In this document: piece after piece, positions 4,359 through 5,428 of the stretch
How positions within the stretch are numbered: the stretch's first letter is position 1
How the letters are laid out: each line of letters begins with the position of its first letter
Origin: Acidobacteriota bacterium
GTDB lineage: Bacteria > Acidobacteriota > Vicinamibacteria > Vicinamibacterales > UBA8438
Assembly (NCBI GenBank): GCA_011523485.1
Contig: WTGR01000789.1
Coordinates: 1 to 5,428, forward strand
DNA: 5,428 nucleotides
Direction: 5' to 3'
Notes under the pieces: model-generated
The model's database searches: none
What the model was told of the DNA's origin: nothing
What the model saw: only the letters and a program-made list of their open reading frames with translations
Made by a program: the position numbers and the translations under genes

Positions 4359-5428
4359 TCAGGACGACGCTTCGGCGACCCGCGCCGCCGCCGGCGCGCC
4401 GCCTTCCACCGGCTCCTCTTCCGGCACCGGCGGCAGCTCGGTCATGGCGCCCGATCCGAAGATCCGCCGCAGGGTACCCTGCACGTCGTCGAGGATCAGG
4501 TACGAGACGGGCACCAGGATCAGCGTGATGAAGGTGGCGAACAGCACGCCGAAGGCCAGCGAGACCGCCATCGGCACCAGGAACGCCGCCTGCATGCTGC
4601 GCTCCAGCATGAGCGGCGCCAGGCCGAAGAACGTCGTCAGCGACGTGAGCAGAATCGGCCGGAAGCGGTTGCTGCCCGCCTCGCGGATCGCCATCTGCAG
4701 CCCGCTGGATTCGAACTCGCGGCTGCTCGTGTGCTTGCCGCCCGCCTCGCGGATGCTGCGGCCCAGATCGGCGTGGACGCGGCGTGCGCGGTTGATGAAG
4801 TCGACCATGACGAGGCTGTCGTTGACGACGACGCCGGTCAGCGCGACCAGGCCGAACATCGACATCATCGTCACGTCGAGGCCCATCACGATGTGGCCCC
4901 AGATCGCGCCCACCAGGCCGAACGGGATGGCCGCCATGATGATCATCGGCTGCACGTACGAGCGCAGCGGGACCGCGAGCAGGGCGAAGATCATCAGCAG
5001 GGCGAGGATGAATCCGCGCTGCAGGCCGCCGACCGCGTCCACCTGCTCCGCCTGAGCGCCCTCGAACGTGTAGAACACGCCCGGATAGCCGGCGAGCACC
5101 TCCGGCAGGATCCGGGTCTGCAGGTCGGAGATGACCGCGCCGGCCGAGGTGACCGCGGCGTCGACCGAGGCGGTCACGTTGACGGCCCGGTTGCGGTTGA
5201 CCCGCTTGATCGAAGCGAAGCCGCGCCCCGGCTGCACCTCCGCCACCTGGCTGAACGGCACCTCTCCGCCGTTCGGCGTGCGGATGCGCATGTTCTCCAG
5301 ATCGCCGAGCGACCGGCGATCCGCCTCGGGATAGCGCACCATCACGCGGATGTCGTCGCGGCCGCGCTGGATGCGCTGGGCCTCCTCGCCGTAGAACGCC
5401 TGGCGCACCTGGCGGCCGAGGCTCTGCA
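4359..5428 (-). CDS. RND efflux transporter, HAE1/AcrB family, C-terminal part (5' end beyond the window)
   Basis: About 355 C-terminal residues of a proton-driven tripartite efflux permease (normally 1000-1100) are visible. The frame runs open through position 5428, so the N-terminal two thirds lie off the right edge. Counting from the first full codon: periplasmic porter/docking sequence comes first (IRTPNGGEVPFSQVAEVQPG near 48-67), then the C-terminal membrane bundle. That bundle includes GFILALLMIFALLAVPLRSY (138-157), PMIIMAAIPFGLVGAIWGH, MSMFGLVALTGVVVNDSLVMVDFINRAR, RFRPILLTSLTTFFGLAPLMLE and a last helix ending LILVPVSYLILDD. The tail is acidic, Pro- and Ala-rich. Where AcrB has K940 in its proton relay this protein has Asn (GVVVND), as in a known RND subgroup. 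Twenty-two extra residues bounded by repeated IREAG precede RFRP. The substrate is unknown (drugs, lipids or other amphiphiles). The gene converges on the thioredoxin lipoprotein gene. Confidence 0.95.
   Translation of the reverse strand, partial: QSLGRQVRQAFYGEEAQRIQRGRDDIRVMVRYPEADRRSLGDLENMRIRTPNGGEVPFSQVAEVQPGRGFASIKRVNRNRAVNVTASVDAAVTSAGAVISDLQTRILPEVLAGYPGVFYTFEGAQAEQVDAVGGLQRGFILALLMIFALLAVPLRSYVQPMIIMAAIPFGLVGAIWGHIVMGLDVTMMSMFGLVALTGVVVNDSLVMVDFINRARRVHADLGRSIREAGGKHTSSREFESSGLQMAIREAGSNRFRPILLTSLTTFFGLAPLMLERSMQAAFLVPMAVSLAFGVLFATFITLILVPVSYLILDDVQGTLRRIFGSGAMTELPPVPEEEPVEGGAPAAARVAEASS
4674..4754. repeat. 15-bp direct repeats 66 bp apart inside the RND gene
   Basis: GCCCGCCTCGCGGAT occurs at 4674-4688 and again, identical, at 4740-4754. 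The offset of 66 bp is exactly 22 codons. In the protein the two copies encode the repeated IREAG motif. A canonical RND pump has only one such motif before RFRP, so the interval looks like an in-frame insertion or a diverged duplication. Confidence 0.6.

Noticed and set aside
3371..4528. Plus-strand open frame (385 codons) overlapping the thioredoxin lipoprotein
   Set aside because: It lacks any motif and is Arg-rich; the frame starting at 3420 has the signal peptide and the CGPC thioredoxin motif.
4240..5055. Plus-strand open frames across the RND gene
   Set aside because: Ser/Arg/Thr-rich translation without motifs; the minus-strand frame is an unmistakable RND pump.

Overview
The window is a chromosomal-looking stretch of very GC-rich bacterial DNA (by eye well above 60% G+C; not computed). 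It carries four complete genes and one truncated gene, packed with short intergenic gaps. Strong G/C third-position bias, GTG starts with good Shine-Dalgarno sites, a lipoprotein thioredoxin with a Cys-rich tail and an HAE1-type RND pump together suggest a Gram-negative, GC-rich lineage. Acidobacteriota (Vicinamibacteria-like) is my best guess, but nothing here fixes the phylum.

Layout: 1-155 holds no gene, but has an imperfect inverted repeat (56-104) and possibly an old mobile-element edge at the extreme left. A DinB/YfiT-like metal-binding four-helix protein is encoded on the minus strand (156-644). It is divergent from an NADPH-dependent medium-chain reductase of the CurA/PTGR type (745-1794), and about 100 nt of shared promoter DNA lies between them. 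The reductase stop codon sits in the loop of an 11-bp hairpin. Then come a YfcC/DcuC-type membrane carrier (1921-3282) and a secreted TlpA-like thioredoxin lipoprotein (3420-4265), both plus strand with GTG starts. The lipoprotein converges on the C-terminal part of an RND efflux transporter (minus strand, 4359 to beyond 5428). Two back-to-back hairpins lie in the 93-nt convergent gap.

The genes do not form one obvious pathway. DinB-like protein and reductase fit a cytoplasmic detoxification/thiol or carbonyl stress theme. The carrier, lipoprotein and RND pump act at the envelope. The gaps and local signals suggest mostly single-gene transcription units.

I see no clear undescribed multi-gene system. 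The best leads are: (1) the C-terminal CxCxC...C...C module fused to the TlpA domain; (2) a 66-bp in-frame segment bounded by 15-bp direct repeats inside a normally well-conserved part of the RND pump; (3) a 17-nt motif occurring twice (16/17 identical), each time as the left arm of an inverted repeat at the 3' end of a gene, which looks like a dispersed palindromic repeat family.
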